Shown piece after piece: positions 38,301 through 46,673 of a stretch of 64,000 nt of DNA. The notes under the pieces were generated by a model, which was not told the DNA's origin, made no database searches, and was given only the letters and a program-made list of their open reading frames with translations. The stretch comes from Paraescarpia echinospica (Eukaryota > Annelida > Polychaeta > Sabellida > Siboglinidae): the NCBI GenBank assembly GCA_020002185.1, contig CM034541.1:28825328-28889327 (forward strand). The letters are read 5' to 3'. Each line of letters opens with the position of its first letter. Position 1 is the stretch's first letter. A program made the translations under genes and the position numbers.

Positions 38301-39854
38301 TTGTTGACCAGCTGTAGGTCGTGGTCGATTGTTTGGTGCCAGTTCATTCTTAATCGTCCCCTCTTTCTCTGGCCAGCTGGTATCACCATGGCGCTTGTTA
38401 GGCAGGTCTAGTAGGTGGGAGCCTTGTGACATGGCCGAGCCAGCTCATTCGTCTTCTGCAGAGATTTTCCTTATCGTATCCAAACATATATGTTCGTCAC
38501 ATGGTCGCTCCAGTGTATGCCTAAGATCTTCCGCAGGCATTTAGTGTCGAATACATCAATTTAGTTTTTTATTTTTAGTTGCCATATTTCATATCCATAT
38601 AGGAGGGCTGGTATAACGTTTGAGTTATAAAGGCGGAGCTTAAATTTCAAGATAAATTTATTGTTGTTCCAAATTTTCCTCATCTGGTTGAAGGCTGCTG
38701 ACGCTTTCCCCACTCTGCAGTTTAGTTCATGATCGATGATTCCTTGATTGTTGATGGAGCAGCCAAGGTAGGCGAAGTTTTTGACTGTTTCTACTTTTTT
38801 CTGGTTGATCAAAACATATGTGCATGGTTGATACTTCCCTGACGGCATGTTTTTGTTTTCTTTTCACTGATGACAAGTCCCAACCCATGAGCGTATTTGC
38901 TGACTGATCCCACGAGATGTTGTAGACACCTGGTGATTTTCATGAGTCAGTCCTGCGAACCTCGCTGAGACCAACTATGGTGATCTTGTAGTTTTCCATC
39001 TCTTTAATCAATTGTTCGACCTTTAAACTCTCGCCTAATGTTCGGATATTCCAATATATTCCAAAACGCAGAAAAAAACTGTTTCGCGCTGTTTTTAGTA
39101 CGACGACGTTATGACGTAAAGGGTCACCGCGCGCGCGCGAATGATCGTCTGTGTGCCTTATGATTTAGGCTGCCGGGATTTAACTTTAAAAAGTAAAGCG
39201 ACCAATAACTCGTGAACAATTTGGTATTTTGAAGAAGTTTGGCGCTCGAGGTTCAAGCCCTATTACAGGAAAACAATTATATACATATATATAATATATA
39301 TATATAATATATATATATAATATATATAAACGGGCGGATCCAGAAATCGAGTCAAAGGGTGGTATGGTGTCGTGAAATTGTGTCGCTACCGCGCCGCTGT
39401 AACTTCAGTCCCGCTCCGCTGTCTCGGCTGCACTGGTTATATCGGAAGACGGGAGCAGGAGGGGGGATGCTGTTGAAAATCGTCTAGGGAGGCACGTGTC
39501 CCCAGGCCCCCCTGGATCCGCCTATTATATATATATATATATATTAAGCAGAGTGGAATTATAACATATTAACGTGTTTCTGACGTTGTCTATGCTGCAG
39601 GTGATTCGCTCACATGGCATTCTGGCAGCGCGTTCAGTACGCGGGACCAGGACAATGATGGGGCCAGTCATGGGAGCTGTGCACATTGGAACAAGGGAGC
39701 CTGGTGGTTCCAAAGTTGTACTCATTCCAGTTTGAATGGCTTGTACCTCGGTGTCAAAGGAGGCAAGCATATAGGAATCCATTGGAATTATTGGCGTGGC
39801 TCGGGCAAGGAGTACTTCTTCAAGACTGTTGACATGAAACTAAGACCACAGTAG
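24084..39854 (+). CDS. Secreted fibrinogen-related lectin (FReD/ficolin-like), 5 exons
   Basis: Exons 24,084-24,321, 24,800-24,960, 26,530-26,626, 33,047-33,211 and 39,601-39,854 join in frame to 304 residues, and every junction has GT-AG ends. Residues 1-26 are a signal peptide; 40-79 form a Gln/Glu-rich coiled coil; 93-304 are a complete fibrinogen C-terminal domain. Diagnostic segments are [45 protein letters not shown], the calcium loop DQDNDG and the [14 protein letters not shown] ligand-pocket disulphide. Three N-x-S/T sites are present. FReD proteins of this build are secreted, oligomeric lectins in invertebrate immunity; here that role is inferred. An ATTAAA lies 134 nt after the stop. 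The ATG chosen places the hydrophobic leader at the N-terminus. Confidence 0.93.
24800..24960 (+). CDS. FReD lectin exon 2: start of fibrinogen domain
   Basis: TTTTAG acceptor, GTAAGT donor, phase 1 in and phase 0 out. It contains [19 protein letters not shown] and [12 protein letters not shown]. Confidence 0.93.
25373..25629. mobile_element. MITE-like element in intron 2
   Basis: TTAAGCTACGATTCCATATG and its imperfect inverse at 25,604-25,629 bound 257 bp of CCGCATCCGCA-rich palindromic sequence. It is non-coding. Confidence 0.5.
25722..25915. mobile_element. Foldback (hairpin) MITE in intron 2
   Basis: About 75 bp at each end are inverse copies (TTTTAGACATATCCAATACG against CGTATTGGATATGTCTAAAA, then GTTTACCTTGTAGA against TCTACAATGTAAAC). 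Two TGACGTCATCG sites lie in the centre. It would fold into one long hairpin. Confidence 0.65.
26530..26626 (+). CDS. FReD lectin exon 3
   Basis: TTGCAG acceptor and GTCAGT donor, phase 0 in and phase 1 out. It encodes [20 protein letters not shown] and [12 protein letters not shown], the most conserved FReD block. Confidence 0.93.
26627..27142. other. Start of intron 3, unassigned
   Basis: Near 26,920-27,120 a GC-richer piece resembles decayed LINE 3' sequence, but no frame supports this. Otherwise nothing was seen. Confidence 0.35.
27143..29175 (-). mobile_element. CR1-like LINE family 1, copy 4 (long intact RT frame)
   Basis: Inserted in intron 3 antisense to the lectin gene. One frame of 557 residues (29,110-27,437) covers the linker and whole RT, including [14 protein letters not shown], the catalytic FADDTK, and the C-terminal domain. 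A 2-nt loss near 27,450 shifts the last 75 codons into another frame. At the 5' side about 40 nt are missing near 29,108 compared with the full-length copy, and the copy ends at 29,175. The 3' hairpin and decamer tail are at 27,143-27,195. It is nearly identical to copies 1, 2 and 5. Confidence 0.92.
29176..29493 (-). mobile_element. C-terminal RT fragment of an L2-type LINE
   Basis: The minus strand encodes [13 protein letters not shown] in one frame and [21 protein letters not shown]...[12 protein letters not shown] in the next, the typical C-terminal end of L2/CR1 reverse transcriptases. It lies exactly between copy 4 and a 50-bp piece of family 1 endonuclease. Confidence 0.65.
29494..29545 (-). 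mobile_element. Short family 1 endonuclease fragment
   Basis: It encodes [14 protein letters not shown] on the minus strand, matching KLDREADCEEAVWC of the full-length copies. It is separated from copy 4 by the L2-type piece. Confidence 0.6.
29561..32290 (+). pseudogene. Ty3/gypsy LTR-retrotransposon pol remnant
   Basis: The order matches Ty3/gypsy pol. First comes the protease tail ([11 protein letters not shown]...NLLGRN). The RT follows ([14 protein letters not shown], then the FLDDI catalytic block at about 30,270), then RNase H ([20 protein letters not shown]). Next is an integrase zinc region (HS...[11 protein letters not shown]). The catalytic core is last ([11 protein letters not shown]...[10 protein letters not shown]). 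Many stops and frameshifts break it, and no LTR pair was found, so it is an old defective copy in sense orientation within lectin intron 3. Envelope-like sequence was not seen. Confidence 0.85.
32640..32866. repeat. 25-bp minisatellite, nine units, derived from LINE ORF1
   Basis: TGTTTGCAGCAGGTTTTCTATCAAC repeats at 25-bp steps from 32,644 to 32,844. On the minus strand a unit reads GAAAACCTGCTGCAAACAG..., which aligns with the ORF1 codons for ENLLRSVD. The adjoining 32,867-32,945 is the neighbouring ORF1 sequence. Confidence 0.85.
32862..32945 (-). mobile_element. Fragment of family 1-like ORF1 (esterase C-terminus)
   Basis: The minus strand reads [15 protein letters not shown], then in the next frame [16 protein letters not shown]. 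The full-length ORF1 has WGYFVGREDMYMRDGLHLSGKGAAVF here, so this is the esterase His block. The minisatellite continues directly from it. Confidence 0.65.
33047..33211 (+). CDS. FReD lectin exon 4
   Basis: TTCCAG acceptor and GTAATT donor, phase 1 on both sides. It encodes [19 protein letters not shown] and [20 protein letters not shown], the beta-sheet core of the domain. Confidence 0.93.
33402..33713 (+). mobile_element. tRNA-derived SINE
   Basis: An A-box-like TGGCTAGAGCTTCGG and B box GGGTTCGAATCC, spaced as in a tRNA gene, start the element. A tRNA-unrelated body with GAATGAGTACCTGGCTG follows, and the 3' end is GCGCTCTATAAGAAC. A functional tRNA is unlikely because acceptor stem pairing is poor. 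Confidence 0.7.
34594..34835. repeat. Two tandem diverged units of about 120 bp
   Basis: GACGAATTTCGAA...ATGGGCCC...AGATC...CACAATTTCAG.CCCAT.CATAC occurs twice in direct orientation. Confidence 0.6.
34836..34945. repeat. GACG/GGCA/GACA tetranucleotide microsatellite
   Basis: Consecutive runs of (GGAC)n, (GGCA)n and (GACA)n. Confidence 0.9.
34970..36400. repeat. Cluster of interspersed repeat units in both orientations
   Basis: Blocks such as GATAACGGTTATAT, TGACCTCCGTCAAGC, GTTGCTAGGCAA and GGAATGTTTGAT recur four or more times in direct and inverse orientation. No coding frame was seen. This is probably a MITE family inserted repeatedly. Confidence 0.5.
35232..35350. repeat. GACG/GACT/GACA tetranucleotide microsatellite
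   Basis: Three successive runs: GACG, CTGA and CAGA. Confidence 0.9.
37022..38198 (-). pseudogene. RTE-like LINE RT remnant, copy I
   Basis: The minus strand reads [16 protein letters not shown], then [17 protein letters not shown]..., [27 protein letters not shown] and [12 protein letters not shown]. That is RT in order, with VDD in place of the usual ADD. The C-terminus ends [11 protein letters not shown] and, after a stop, [14 protein letters not shown]. Stops and shifts break it. The 3' tail (TAAGTCTAAGT) matches that of copy II beside it. It sits in lectin intron 4, antisense to the gene. The clade assignment is a guess from motif style. Confidence 0.75.
38199..38860 (-). pseudogene. 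RTE-like LINE C-terminal remnant, copy II
   Basis: The minus strand encodes [37 protein letters not shown], then [19 protein letters not shown] and [12 protein letters not shown], the RT thumb and C-terminal region. It follows copy I head-to-tail with the same 3' tail sequence, so two independently truncated copies are in tandem. Confidence 0.7.
39332..39522. mobile_element. hAT-like MITE
   Basis: It begins GGGCGGATCCAG and ends CTGGATCCGCC, 191 bp, flanked by TA repeats. An internal GGGGGGATGCTGTTGAA block is shared with the insertion at 56.5-57.0 kb. The hAT call rests on the resemblance of the ends to CAGGGGCGGATCC termini. Confidence 0.55.
39601..39854 (+). CDS. FReD lectin exon 5: calcium and ligand site, stop
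   Basis: CTGCAG acceptor, phase 1 in. It encodes STRDQDNDG (calcium loop), [15 protein letters not shown] and [20 protein letters not shown], then TAG at 39,852-39,854. Confidence 0.94.
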
Positions 39855-40505
39855 AAGTAAGCTAAGAATATTGCAATACCGCATCGTGAAGAATCCTAAC
39901 TTTGTAGATGTGTAGGCCCTACGTTGTTGTATTCTATCCTTGTCCGGAAGATGCAATCTGGACGGAATTTAAGTAAGACAACCCGTTATTAAAACATCTC
40001 TTTCGCTGAATAATAGTTTATTATATTAATCTTTTTTATATATTATTTTATATAGTATTGTATTTGATAATATTACTCCTGTTTGATGCCTAGTTCTTTT
40101 GCCGGAATCCGAGAGCGAGACAATCGAGTTCTACCGATCGGCAAATGTCACCAGTAACGCCGTGACACGGAGAACGACACACGAAACTTTCTGTGTGGAC
40201 TCCTGACGAACGTGTTTTGATTGTGAACGTTGTGCGATCGACGCCAATCTAGGCGAAGGTCGTATATATCGGCTGCCGACGAACAGTCTCTGACGAACGG
40301 AAGAACGTTACGACACGCCCGTCTTGACTGTCAACGATCGAGGCGTTCGTGCACGGGAAACAGCTGGATATAATCTACTTTTTTTTATCAGGCCATACTC
40401 ACCAAGTATTAATGGCTGGTGAATCCTAACGTCATGCATCGGTAACCAGTGGAGTACTAAAAGGTTGTGTCATTGGACATTGCTAAAAATATGTACAGCT
40501 GTATA

Positions 40506-40608
<103 letters not shown>

Positions 40609-40647
40609 TGTGTGTATATGTATGTATGCATGTAATGTATGTATGGA

Positions 40648-41065
40648 TACATCTCTCTGTTACCGCTCTTTAGCAAAGTTTTAAGAAAGTGGTATACGAC
40701 TCACTGTATGAGCATGTGCATAATACAATTTCGGGCAACCATCACGGGTTTGTGAGATGTAGAAGTACATCATCTAATATAGTGTGTTACTTGAACGCCA
40801 TTTCTGAATTCATTGATAACAAGAAACAAGTTGATTGTATTTATTTGGACGTCAGTGAAGCCTTTGAATCAGTTTGCCATCCATTGTTAATTCACATGCT
40901 TAGATCATATGGGTATCGTGGACATTGCACACAGTGGTTGCAGTCTTACCTTGTCAACCAAAAACAACGCGTGGTCCTCGAAGGCAAAGCATCTGACTGG
41001 AAGCCGGTGTTGTCTGGTGTACCAAAAGGTTCACACACTGCACCACTTTCGTTTGTCTTGCTGCT
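40648..41065 (+). pseudogene. Fragment of a third LINE-type RT
   Basis: ISLLPLFSKVLRK is followed after a small shift by YDSLYEHVHNTISGNHHGFV. Next come QVDCIYLDVSEAFESVCH (palm motif A, with E where the usual residue is K or R) and VLSGVPKGS. The FADD block is missing. It starts immediately after the GT microsatellite and is lost after GVPKGS. It is not family 1. Confidence 0.75.
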
Positions 41066-41099
41066 GTGTTTCCTTAATATCCTAGTCGTTTTTGACTAA

Positions 41100-44000
41100 A
41101 TCGTGTTATTGATCCTTTGGTGTGTAGTAGTAGTTTTGGTGAAACACTACTTTTGGGTACATTTTAAATTCAGTAATATTGATAATTGGCCAGTTGTAAG
41201 TGGCCAATGTTTCAGTGGTCCCACGTGTAGCTGCTCTTTGTGAGTGATATCAAGATGACGCACTGTTTGTTCCTTGGTAAGCTGCATTAATAATTCTAGT
41301 AATTTCTATCTACTGGTATATACTTTAGTATGATTTTTAGTCAAACGTTTTGGCATGGTTTTAGTGCTTGGACACTTTATAAGTATTTTCCAAGATGTGG
41401 TTGCATGTCCTTAAGATGGAGGCCAGCTAGCCACATTGTAAGGTCCTGTCATAAGTAACTCTGTAACAATTTTGACTGGTAATTGCTAATTTGGTGGGGG
41501 TAATGGTATAATTTGTAATTGCTAGAATTGTTGGATTCTGGTTGTTATTGTTGGGTTCTGATTGTTAACTGCCTGTTCAGTGTGCAGGTCATTAAGCGGT
41601 CATTAGTAAATTGCCTAATGTGAACTGTGAATTGTTTGCTCAGCATATGTGTAATTAAAATTAAGTTAATAAAAATATCAATCACACCGGGGATGGACAC
41701 AGCCTATGGGACGCAGTTACCGTTACAGATAGCTGGCTGTAGGATGTTTCAAGTTACATCTATTTTCCTGGCGGAATGATCTTATTCGTTTCACAAAACA
41801 TTATCTAACAATATGAAGAACACTATTGTGCATGGACACAGATAATATTTCCTTGTTGGTAATTACTGCGTGTTCAATAAATTCATAAGGTGCAGATATG
41901 CCAAGAATGGGAGAGCACAGATTAGGAAGTAAATCTTTCACTTGCCAATGTGCAAGACATTGTTTGTCCAGTAGACCCTTAAGGTGTGACTCTGTGGTGG
42001 TGATGGTGGATTGTTGTGTGGGCTTGAATATGTACAGAGGGGAGAGAACAACAACTTAATTAGGGTTTGGGAAATCTATGTACGAACTGATACTACAATA
42101 ACGCTTACCTTGTAGGTCGAATCGGATCTTTTGTTTTTAGTGATGTAAGTTCTTTGTTAGTCGTGTTCATTAGTGAATGACACAACCTGGAGTGTAGCCC
42201 TACATTAATGATTATACAATGTACAATGTTTAGCAATTATATCTTTGGATTACACTGTTGAGATTTAGGTAATGCAATTGCTGATTTAGTATCGCCAAAT
42301 AAATAAGTATACACATAATGCGTAATCGGTCTCGTTTTCTGGTCCAAATGCCCGTCGTGTTGTGCCACTTTCGCGCATGCAAATATTGAATGTCGTCTAC
42401 TTGGAGTAACACTTGACTACAGTTTCACGATAAAAACAGATTAGATGTTGGCAGATCAGATTACGTGTTGGCTCGAATAACAGTACTAACTGATGTCGTT
42501 AGCCGATACGCATAAATGCGTCACAGGCGTAAAGGCACGTATGGCTTGTTGCCATAAGGTGGGTGACCTATCGTTAGACATCCCGTCAGCCTCGATGGAT
42601 GAAACGTTACAATTACATATTAAACTTGCTAGGATTATGCAGGTTGTTCTGAAGTGTGGGTTCCCATAAAAATAACAAATGCCGAATTGCCATAGAACAG
42701 TCTGTAACAATTTACAACCACATTAATTCAATTCATGATTACACAGTTTTCTATTTGGTGAGAAGAGTTGTCAAAAAAAACAAATACCGGCCTGCCTCCA
42801 CGTTTCCCCACTCGGTCGCTACACTAGTCTACTGCGTTCTTTCACTAACGTTCTTTTGCCGGTTTTATTTCTTTCTGGCAAACGCAGACGCTCCTACTTC
42901 CTCTTGATATTTGCCTGATCACTGCTCTTTATTATATAGCGTTGCATTCATTCCGCATCTGAGAGTGGCGTCTGTATAGCGTCAAATTCAAAGCACAGGT
43001 AATTTATTCCATTATTAATTCACGCCTCCTCATCAGCATGCTCAATTTAGATATATGATATTGCGTTTGCAGTAAACATTAATATAACTATAACTATTAG
43101 TACACACACTCACACACACATACGCACACACGCACACAAGTACACACAGAGATGTATGTATATTGGTCGTATCCCCTAAAACGTGGTTATATGGAATTCG
43201 AGGGTCTTATTAATTTAACTGTGAATTTGTTGTTTCCTCTATTGCATAGCTAACATGATCGTTACGCGGAATACACGACGCTTTTTACAACCATTATATT
43301 TGTACTGATACTTGTAATGTTTAGCATGACTTTGCAATGCGTAACAATATGTTTAATACACCCTGGTACTAAACATATCTAAGATTTACCAAAATTTGAA
43401 CTTTAGTATCTGTGACAATCTTTTTTTTAAAATAAATTTCGAGATGTCCTCGCTGTTGGATTCGTAAGGTGGATGACATATTTGATAACAGATAAACTGT
43501 CCGTGAAGGAAATTAGCATAAATATAAAGTTATAAATCGCCAACAAAGGCTTTGTTTAGTACTATCACACAACATTACAATACACACACGCGCACGCACA
43601 CACGCTCACACACCACATTTGTACAACATTAATTCTCAGTGCATTTTCAGAAACGGAATTACTGTTGATGGATGCATCGTGGTCAAAATGCATCGTGGTC
43701 AAAATGCAGCATGAAATGACAACTGCAACTGATGCATTTTCCCGCCTGTAAAAATGTAACAAGTCTGGTGTAAATAGCCAAATATTGGATTACTTGATCA
43801 AGCATGTGGCCAGTTATTGAAAATGACGTGTCTTACACGGGTGTTGTGGCTGTGCAAACCCTACCATCCGCCTGACGTCATAGGAAGTGTATGATAACGA
43901 AACCAGAAGTAAGGAATCCATGCCAGTTCGTAGTATTTGAGTCATCCCTCTCCATCCTTTGTAAAAACGATGTTATTATGGAATAATTTATGGAACTATT

Positions 44001-44466
44001 ACGACACTGTTCCCATAGCAACACAGACAGTCACGCTTATAAAATGGCCACCGCACAATGTCGGAACTGTCGGTCATTCCGTCGCATGTATTCTTTATTT
44101 ATCAAATTATGTAAGAGTACAACTCTATTTGTTTCTATTAATATGTTACAATGATATTGGGGAAAATACTTGTTGGTCGACTCGACAGTCATGTGATGGA
44201 AAGCGGATTAATACTCCGCCTACTTAAACAACAAGCACGTCGTCGGATAAATGTTGACACTGGAGCTGACGGGAAGTTTTTAACAATTAATTACTTCTCA
44301 ACGTTAAGTGTCGATGTTATAACTCAAGTGTTGTCGTGCAATATTGTCATAATGCTGACGTTAGTGCCGATATATAAACCATTCGTGTTTTTGTTCTTAA
44401 CAGTGTAGATTATTCGTAGCGAATTTGCATTGAATCGTAGTCGTATTGAATAGTTTCAAGTTGACC
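41100..44466. other. Intergenic region upstream of the GPCR
   Basis: AT-rich, with small CA-rich tracts at 43,104-43,141 and 43,580-43,610. No gene, RNA or mobile element could be supported. Confidence 0.5.
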
Positions 44467-45522
44467 ATGGCGAACGACACGAGTTTACGGTCGACGACAT
44501 CGTCGGTTCTGGAGGATGCGGTTACATTCGAAAGCGGCAGAAGTGTACTTCGTGAAACCATGGCCATAAACCTGTGGCGATACGGCTGTCCACCGCTATG
44601 CCTGACGGGACTCGTTGGCAACACGCTCGTGCTGCTCGTGCTGAGGCGGGACGGACTCGTGCGGACCTCTGTCAACGTCTACCTGAGCGCCCTGGCCGTC
44701 GGTGACAGTCTCGTGCTGATGTCTGCGTCAGTGGCGGTCTACCCACGATATGCTTGGGGCTGGTGGCTACCCGGTACGAGTTTGTTGGCGTGTCATACAG
44801 TGTGGCCAATAAACCACGCGCTAGTAGACGCGTCAACGTGGGTCATTGTCGCGTTTACTGCCGAGCGCTGTGTTGCCGTCCGCTTCCCGCTACACAAGTT
44901 ACGCATGTGTACCCCGCGCAACGCCGGCTTATGCTGCGGATCAATGCTGGCGCTCGCCTTTGTTAAGAACATCGACCTATCCATCATATACCATTTTGTC
45001 ATCAACAGTTCGGGTGACGCCATTTGCCAGGTCCCATTTTCCTACCATGAATACGTGACCAACTTCAGAATATGGATTACCCTCGTCTTCTCCTGCGTTA
45101 TCCCTACGTGTGTCGTACTTGTCTGCAACTGGGTGATAATACGAGCACTACGCTGGGAGTTGACGTCTACACACATGGGAGTCACCGTTACACGCACAAC
45201 ATTCATGTGCCTTGGCGTGTCGATCGCATACGTCTTCTGCATCCTTCCCATGTTTGTGTTCAGTATCATAAACAAATATCGGCCAATGACGCCACCGACT
45301 CCTGCTGTTGTTTTTAGCTTCACCGTTCTCCTGCGATATGCCATCAACTTCTTCCTATACAGTCTGATGGGTGCTCACTTCCGGTGCGAGTTGGTCGCGT
45401 TGTTTCGTTGTTGCGTGCAGTGCGCATGTGCGGCGGCGAAGGTAATTCGCAGTGTGCCGTCTCGCGTTAAGGTAGGGTTCGAGTTCCGATGGGGCTCTAA
45501 AGACAATTTGGAAATGGGTTAA
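44467..45522 (+). CDS. Orphan class A GPCR (351 aa), single exon
   Basis: The start ATG sits in a strong context (ACCATGG). Seven hydrophobic helices are visible. TM1 has GN (51-52). TM2 has LAVGD (D80). ECL1 has WGWW. C109 at the top of TM3 and C187 in ECL2 can form the disulphide. TM3 ends ERC (133-135) where most receptors have DRY. TM5 has P213. TM6 reads FCILP rather than CWxP. TM7 has NFFLY (294-298) in place of NPxxY. A Cys-rich tail (RCCVQCAC) suits palmitoylation. N3 (NDT) is a possible glycosylation site. The motifs suggest a lophotrochozoan-style peptide receptor, but the ligand cannot be named. It is GC-richer than its surroundings. AATAAA lies about 260 nt after the stop. Confidence 0.9.
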   Translation: MANDTSLRSTTSSVLEDAVTFESGRSVLRETMAINLWRYGCPPLCLTGLVGNTLVLLVLRRDGLVRTSVNVYLSALAVGDSLVLMSASVAVYPRYAWGWWLPGTSLLACHTVWPINHALVDASTWVIVAFTAERCVAVRFPLHKLRMCTPRNAGLCCGSMLALAFVKNIDLSIIYHFVINSSGDAICQVPFSYHEYVTNFRIWITLVFSCVIPTCVVLVCNWVIIRALRWELTSTHMGVTVTRTTFMCLGVSIAYVFCILPMFVFSIINKYRPMTPPTPAVVFSFTVLLRYAINFFLYSLMGAHFRCELVALFRCCVQCACAAAKVIRSVPSRVKVGFEFRWGSKDNLEMG

Positions 45523-46319
45523 CAAGAACATTAATACCATTCATTTTGTTGATAACGTCTATAAAATATGATAATGCATTTGTCTTATATAAATGTAGGT
45601 GTTGTATTTGATAATGACTTCAACTTTCACCGTTATATTTACCGACCCCAAATTCGATGCGGAAATATCTTCGATATAACACTACGAAAATGTCATCAAT
45701 CTCAGAGACGTTTTGTTTGTGTTAACATCCTATGCTTGAATGAATATACATATGTTTGTAATGTATGCCCTGAATAGCAACAATAAATCGGATTGTTTAA
45801 GTATCCAAGTAAACCCGTCATTATTTAATGTTCTTAATCCTAACAAATATTTTCAAGGTATATGCTGCCCGTCAAATTGTCATTAACAGGATAAGCCCGC
45901 ATCAGTGTTCGCAGTTTGTCTCCCGCCCCAGTAAAATGTTCAAATTGTAAACAAAACTGGCATACAGTAAACAGTCGCTATTGCCTATAAATGATAGCAA
46001 AAGTAGATAAGCGAGCGAAAAATGAACAACTCGGAACACGTTAAAAACATGAAATTCTACGGTCATTAGCATCCTCATAGCTCGTCCTGTCCCGACGATT
46101 TTGGTGTAATTTGAAAGGATACACTTTTTGTTATTCTAGCGTCATTTATATTTCCCGGTAACCGTTCTTAGAACACCTATAAACGGACCTACAATCGTTT
46201 TCGGTGTTCTGTACGTTTCCGAACGATGTTGGCGGCGGGTACTCAGTACAATAATCTTCCGATTGCGGTGCTGTTTTCCTCATATGCATAAGTTCAGACA
46301 TGCGCACTTCACCATTTCT
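45523..46319. other. GPCR 3' flank
   Basis: AATAAA at 45,782-45,787 is a likely polyadenylation signal for the receptor. Nothing else was identified. Confidence 0.45.
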
Positions 46320-46555
46320 TGATTTCATGTTATAAGCTCCACCCACTTTTAAACCGCAACGAAACTGATGTGCATTGATCGCAGCAAAGCCAATATATCT
46401 CTACGTTGGCGTGACGTCACAATAACGTACGCCAACCAACGGGTCAAAATTCATGCACTGGTTGGTTGATATAAGTGATTGTGACGTCACGCGTACTTCG
46501 CGTATGTCACTTTAGCAGCCGATTGAATGTGGGTGGAGCTTATACTATGAAATCA
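46320..46555. mobile_element. MITE with 25-bp terminal inverted repeats
   Basis: GATTTCATGTTATAAGCTCCACCCAC pairs with GTGGGTGGAGCTTATACTATGAAATC. The interior contains two GTGACGTCAC palindromes and an inverted pair GTTGGCGTGACG / CGTACGCCAAC. The tail of LINE copy 5 lies about 10 bp to its right. Confidence 0.65.
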
Positions 46556-46673
46556 GATAGTGGTGCCTCAATTGATTTAACAAGATTTAACAAGATTGCC
46601 ATCCAGATAATTAACTCTAGATGGCAGGTGGACAAGGAAGACCTTTGGCTTATCGAGAGTCCAACCCTTTTAT

